Shown one piece after another: positions 62,201 through 64,000 of a DNA stretch of 64,000 nt; positions within the stretch are counted from its first letter, which is position 1, and each line of letters starts with the position of its first letter. A program made the translations under genes and the position numbers. The notes beneath the pieces were generated by a model, which saw nothing but the letters and a program-made list of their open reading frames with translations, did not search any database and had not been told where the DNA came from. The stretch comes from Phocoena phocoena (lineage: Eukaryota; Chordata; Mammalia; Artiodactyla; Phocoenidae): the NCBI RefSeq assembly GCF_963924675.1, contig NC_089240.1:117371680-117435679 (forward strand). Direction: 5' to 3'.

Positions 62201-62227
62201 TCTGTGTTTTAATTTTCTTTGACATTC
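44251..62227 (-). CDS. MCF2: MCF2 (DBL) Rho guanine nucleotide exchange factor, last nine coding exons
   Basis: MCF2 catalyses GDP-GTP exchange on Rho-family GTPases through its DH-PH module. In transcription order the parts are 62135-62227, 61272-61397, 60398-60619, 53552-53644, 51988-52066, 51362-51425, 47886-47995, 46202-46311 and 44251-44283. All have GT-AG boundaries with matching phases. The joined protein follows human MCF2 from the [10 protein letters not shown] segment of the DH domain to the C-terminal RPVSEM peptide, with no stop or frameshift. The N-terminal CRAL-TRIO and spectrin-like regions and most of the DH domain lie beyond the window's right edge. The identification is from remembered human sequence, very close in the DH/PH exons and looser in the tail. 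Confidence 0.96.
44284..46201 (-). other. MCF2: MCF2 last intron
   Basis: Non-coding. It contains a short CHR SINE on the - strand (44990-45109), a possible MER-type relic near 44745-44830, and unique sequence. Confidence 0.7.
44990..45109 (-). repeat. Short CHR-type SINE
   Basis: Reverse-oriented short form ending gccagggaagtccc. The flanks share ttgcaaaaatatttca / ctgcaaaaatatttca at about 44965 and 45133. About 22 extra bases lie before the right copy. Confidence 0.87.
46202..46311 (-). CDS. MCF2: MCF2 exon: tail before alternative ends
   Basis: A 110-bp exon from [20 protein letters not shown] to [10 protein letters not shown], ending in phase 0. Human reads WSSNYFYPTYDENEEENRPLM. Both the terminal RPVSEM exon and the downstream SH3-half exon start in phase 0, so either could be spliced on. 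The acceptor is cttacag and the donor gttagt. Confidence 0.95.
46600..46800 (+). repeat. LINE-2 3' end
   Basis: L2-type 3' sequence (acttataacattctacctgg ... aggcaggaaccatgtg ... gatgcttaattaataaaatg). Confidence 0.65.
46805..46980 (+). repeat. MIR SINE
   Basis: ccttgggagagtcatgttaa, cttggtttcctcatctgtca and aatgaaggcagtggtac follow MIR. Confidence 0.75.
47210..47370 (+). repeat. LINE-2-like relic
   Basis: ctgtatgcccagagtactgc acagttcctggcacacag is a diverged L2 3' pattern. Confidence 0.5.
47525..47715. mobile_element. MER5-like DNA transposon relic
   Basis: ctgggtctcactcccagag, tgattcagaaggtctgggat and cccaggtgatgctgaagcta are MER5A/B motifs. Confidence 0.78.
47886..47995 (-). CDS. MCF2: MCF2 exon: acidic tail
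   Basis: A 110-bp exon encoding [20 protein letters not shown] then [16 protein letters not shown], with one base on each side completing shared codons. It aligns with human QQGAFISTEETELEHTSTVV. The acceptor is tatttcag and the donor gtatgt. Confidence 0.95.
48429..48825 (-). mobile_element. Younger LINE-1 3'UTR fragment
   Basis: Reverse-oriented; starts tatctttattggagtataat. It is truncated at its 5' end near the ggttcttcagaacc segment. The L1 family is the same as at 55590. Confidence 0.85.
48839..49055 (-). repeat. CHR-type SINE, young short subfamily (diverged)
   Basis: Reverse-oriented with a long T run. It sits at the 5' end of a minus-strand L1. The flanks tcaaaatgtact and tcaaattgtact repeat the L1 target site. 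Confidence 0.92.
49365..49654 (+). repeat. CHR-type SINE, long form
   Basis: Long-form SINE with target duplication aaaatggttctcct at 49351-49364 and 49655-49668. Confidence 0.94.
49745..50068 (-). mobile_element. LINE-1 3'UTR fragment
   Basis: Reverse-oriented L1 end (tattttcattggagtacag). It is flanked by gaaaaagagta at about 49738 and 50069. Confidence 0.86.
50928..51139 (-). repeat. CHR-type SINE, young short subfamily
   Basis: Reverse-oriented, T run at left, head at right. Duplication ccttatatcctttt / ccttatattctttt flanks it. Confidence 0.94.
51362..51425 (-). CDS. MCF2: MCF2 exon: tail, Gln/Asn-rich
   Basis: A 64-bp exon encoding [20 protein letters not shown] flanked by split codons. 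It aligns with the human KKRKQQDQLTERDKFQISLQ segment but is more divergent than the DH-PH exons, as expected for an unstructured tail. The acceptor is tttcacag and the donor gtaagt; both phases match the neighbours. Confidence 0.93.
51988..52066 (-). CDS. MCF2: MCF2 exon: C-terminal PH helix
   Basis: A 79-bp exon encoding [20 protein letters not shown] then QQELMT plus one base. It holds the C-terminal alpha helix of the PH domain with its invariant Trp (MTWLKEIR). The acceptor is ctttag and the donor gtaagt. The preceding exon ends in phase 0 and this one begins there. Confidence 0.95.
52431..52547 (+). repeat. Short CHR-type SINE
   Basis: Head gggacttccctggcggtcca, B-box ggttcgatccc, and a short A tail after gtatggcc. 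Confidence 0.9.
52890..53365 (+). mobile_element. LINE-1 3' end
   Basis: ORF2 end plus 3'UTR (gccaagacatggaagtaacc, tacaatggaatactactcag) ending cttcaataaaag and an A-rich tail. Confidence 0.9.
53552..53644 (-). CDS. MCF2: MCF2 exon: middle of PH domain
   Basis: A 93-bp, 31-codon exon from [10 protein letters not shown] to EEVYIVQ. It matches human except AGKEE for GEKEE. The acceptor is attgtag; the donor gttggt is non-consensus at +3. Confidence 0.96.
54780..54900 (+). repeat. MIR fragment
   Basis: tttcagtttcctcaactata aagtgggaagagtacc ... ataaggattaaatagcatgc. Confidence 0.7.
55590..55770 (+). mobile_element. LINE-1 3'UTR fragment
   Basis: ctcggtgctttacgatgacc through ctccaataaagatctatt and an A tail; the plus-strand counterpart of the 48429 element. 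Confidence 0.88.
55775..55967 (+). repeat. CHR-type SINE, young short subfamily with internal deletion
   Basis: Inserted next to the A tail of an L1 3' end. Duplication aaactacttg / aaacgacttg. About 15 bp of the usual caacgggagaggcca segment near the 3' end is missing. Confidence 0.93.
56116..56231 (+). repeat. Short CHR-type SINE
   Basis: Short form with an A tail. Target duplication aattgatcttg / aactgatcttg flanks it. Confidence 0.91.
56427..56772 (+). repeat. CHR-type SINE, long body with young-type head
   Basis: The head reads gagagtctgcctgccgatgc, as in the young short subfamily, but the body is the long form. Duplication aaaactaaatggg flanks it. Confidence 0.92.
56940..57190 (+). 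repeat. MIR SINE, near full length
   Basis: The MIR order is intact: tRNA-like head (cggcgcagtggttacaatca, cgggtttgaatctgtgttgc), core (cacttactagccatgctctt, tctcatcttcaaaatggggt) and 3' part (gttaaatgaattaacactga, agaacagctcctagca). Confidence 0.88.
57950..58378 (+). mobile_element. LINE-1 3' end
   Basis: Truncated ORF2 end and 3'UTR (tgcccatcgacagacgaatg, acaatggaatattactcagc) with an A-rich tail at 58340-58377. Confidence 0.9.
58576..58925 (+). repeat. CHR-type SINE, long form
   Basis: Long form with an (ATTA)n tail. Perfect duplication aaaggagcaactgg at 58562-58575 and 58926-58939. Confidence 0.94.
59945..60250 (+). mobile_element. Old LINE-1 3' end
   Basis: 3'UTR-type sequence (ggtgatcatttcacaacata, tgtacacctgaaactaatgt) ending in tcaatttaaaaaaaaaa. 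Confidence 0.83.
60398..60619 (-). CDS. MCF2: MCF2 exon: N-terminal half of PH domain
   Basis: A 222-bp, 74-codon exon from GNLNELGKM to SFKHCLK. It encodes the first PH beta strands ([28 protein letters not shown]). Near the end, human KHCWK is KHCLK here; a TGG to TTG change would explain it. The acceptor is ttccag and the donor gtaaga. Confidence 0.97.
60620..61271 (-). other. MCF2: MCF2 intron
   Basis: Non-coding, about 650 bp. A minus-strand ORF of 70 codons (60953-61165) overlaps it, but I recognise no domain. No repeat identified. Confidence 0.6.
61272..61397 (-). CDS. MCF2: MCF2 exon: end of DH domain
   Basis: A 126-bp, 42-codon exon from [12 protein letters not shown] to HQIAINGYI. 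It covers the long C-terminal DH helix that leads into the PH domain. It is nearly identical to human apart from [10 protein letters not shown] for ALLKKALDAM. The acceptor is ttacag and the donor gtaagt. Confidence 0.96.
61398..62134 (-). other. MCF2: MCF2 intron
   Basis: Non-coding, about 740 bp of unique AT-rich sequence; nothing recognised. Confidence 0.7.
62135..62227 (-). CDS. MCF2: MCF2 exon: DH domain conserved region 3
   Basis: A 93-bp, 31-codon exon that starts [10 protein letters not shown] and ends [10 protein letters not shown]. It contains the [16 protein letters not shown] signature helix of Dbl-homology domains, which contacts the GTPase. The acceptor is gacag and the donor gtaatt on the - strand. 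Confidence 0.96.
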
Positions 62228-62518
62228 CTGTCATTAAAATACAATGATCAATAAATTTAAATTGACATTTACCTATGAAAATGTCAAATGTTCATTGATT
62301 AGACCCAATGCACGCACGTTTCTTACATCTCAAGGTAAAGTTACCAGAAAAATTGCTGTTATATATGGTATGGAAATTGTAAGAGGCAGTATGTCTAAAA
62401 CACTACAGTAAACTTTATTTCAAGGATCGGAGGGGTAGAAAATCCTCAAATTTCAAAGACTAAAAAGTTTTTATATATAAATTCACAATGATGTAGAATG
62501 CTTAAAAAGTAAGAAAGC

Positions 62519-62725
62519 AGGGCTTCCCTGGTGGCGCAGTGGTTGAGAGTCCGCCTGCCGATGCAGGGGACGCGGGTGCGTGCCCCGGTCCGGGAAGATC
62601 CCACATGCCGCGGAGCGGCTGGGCCCGTGAGCCATGGCCGCTGAGCCTGCGCGTCTGGAGCCTGTGCTCCGCAACGGGAGAGGCCATAGCAGTGAGAGGC
62701 CCGCGTACCGCAAATAAAAAAATTA
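62519..62725 (+). repeat. CHR-type SINE, young short subfamily
   Basis: Full-length with an A-rich tail. Duplication aaaagtaagaaagca flanks it on both sides. Confidence 0.95.
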
Positions 62726-63479
62726 AAAAAAAGTAAGAAAGCAATGAATGACCATAGGTTAACATGACCACGAAGTTCTTCAAAGTATCCAAGAAAATTA
62801 ACAAAAGGCTCAGCTCTGCAAGCCAAGACCCAGAAAAGAAATAGGTTGTACTGAATATAAATCAGACTGGGTATGAGAAGAGTTTTTTAAATGTCACAAG
62901 AAAAATACAGCCCTTATCAACTGGTGCTACATTTCATCTGATTATTGGCTTGCTGCCACTATAAATACAAGAGCCATGACTTTGGGTCCTGGGAACATTG
63001 TAGGGTCCATAATTAGGGCAAGATGGAGCTGTTTAGGATGAAATCTGCGTATAGGAAGTGCAGAACACAAAGGGAATGGGAGAGGAGATATCTATGGAAG
63101 ATCCAGGACCCTCCTCTGTATGTGATAAAATCCAATACATAATCTAATTCGATTATCAACTTTTATGGTTAAAAATGGTGGACTGATACATGTATTTAGC
63201 TCTCCACTCATGAAACCCAATTAAAGTGATGGAAAAGTTATTTTTACAACGGAAAACCCAAAGTTACAAAGATGAAAGAGGGAAAAACATTGACAAAATT
63301 TGGAAACTGGCAGAGGGAAAAGCCAAGGAACAACTCGATTTATGTTAAAGAACACACTTCCCCCTCCTCCACAAAGACTCCAGAATCAAGTACCTCTGGA
63401 AGTTGGAGATGAAGGTGGGGTTTGAAAAAAGATAGCTGTTTAAGAAGTAATTTTAAAAGTTTGTTTAAGAAGTAATTAG

Positions 63480-64000
63480 ATACTAACCAGTGTTGGTAGA
63501 GGTGTGGAGCAATCAGGCCCCTCATACACCGTTGGCAGGAATGTAAAAAGGTGCAGCAACTTTGGAAAACAACCCAACAGTTCTTCAAAAAGTGAACAGA
63601 ATTACCATATGACCTAGCAATTTCACACCCAGGTCTATGGCAAAAAGAAATGAAAATAATGCCCACACAAAAACTTGTACACAAAAGGTGGAGACAACCC
63701 AAATGTCCATCAACTGATGAATGGGTAAATAAAATGTGCAATATCCATCCATACAATGGAATATTATCAGGCCATAAAATGGAACGAAGTTCTGACACTT
63801 GCTACAACACGGATGAACCATGAAAACATGATGCTGAGTGGAAGGAGCCAGACACAGAAGGTCACATATTTTAAGATTCCGTTTATATGAAGTGTTCAGA
63901 ACAGGCAAATCTATAGTGACAGAAAGTAGCTTCGTAATTGCAGAGAGCTGTGGGGCTTGGGGGAAAGTGGGAGGTGACTGTTAAAAGGGAATTGTTTTTG
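63480..64000 (+). mobile_element. Old LINE-1, runs off window end
   Basis: Diverged ORF2 C-terminal sequence (cctcatacaccgttggcagg, catacaatggaatattatca) continuing to base 64000. Confidence 0.87.

Larger units (their letters stand above)
62228..64000 (-). other. MCF2: MCF2 intron, continues past window edge
   Basis: Non-coding. It contains a young CHR SINE on the + strand (62519-62725), a short direct repeat of gtttaagaagtaatt near 63438 and 63463, and an old L1 on the + strand from about 63480 to the end. No further MCF2 exon was found. Confidence 0.7.

Overview
This is mammalian X-chromosome DNA from a cetacean, probably a toothed whale. Two conserved vertebrate genes identify the locus: coagulation factor IX (F9) on the + strand, and MCF2 (the DBL proto-oncogene, a Rho-family guanine nucleotide exchange factor) on the - strand. 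They converge tail to tail, in the same order and orientation as at human Xq27. The lineage call rests on the repeats. More than twenty tRNA-derived CHR-type SINEs are present (5' head ending in 'cttccctggtggcgcagtgg'). Several carry long A tails and near-perfect target-site duplications, so they are young. CHR SINEs are known from cetaceans, hippos and ruminants, and the abundant short 'ccgatgcaggggac' subfamily is the cetacean type.

Layout. Positions 1-1689 are the end of F9 intron 1; exon 1 with the signal peptide lies upstream of the window. F9 exons 2-8 run from 1690 to 24593: end of the signal/propeptide junction and Gla domain, hydrophobic stack, EGF1, EGF2, activation peptide, and two protease exons. 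A 3'UTR of about 1.5 kb ends at an AATAAA at 26077. The F9 reading frame is intact, with catalytic His/Asp/Ser, both activation sites and all Gla-domain glutamates. The stretch 26.1-43.5 kb is intergenic, mostly LINE-1, SINEs and AT-rich unique sequence. From 43.5 to 62.2 kb come the last nine coding exons of MCF2 on the - strand: end of the DH domain, the PH domain, the acidic tail and the terminal exon. The 5' part of MCF2 lies beyond the right edge. Positions 62.2-64 kb are MCF2 intron ending in an old LINE-1.

Roles. F9 encodes the vitamin-K-dependent protease zymogen that, once activated, forms the intrinsic tenase with factor VIIIa on phospholipid. MCF2 encodes a GEF acting on small Rho GTPases. 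The two are neighbours but not functionally linked.

The most unexpected object is a CpG-island-like block inside F9 intron 6 (about 17.6-18.2 kb). On the - strand it looks like a housekeeping promoter plus first exon: an ETS site, two DR1 nuclear-receptor motifs, and a consensus splice donor. Other points worth attention are a SINE whose insertion ends 35 bp from the F9 exon 5 acceptor, an SH3-half exon downstream of the usual MCF2 terminal exon, and several nested or folded-back retroelement insertions. I found no CRISPR array, no microbial-type system and no functional tRNA or rRNA gene.
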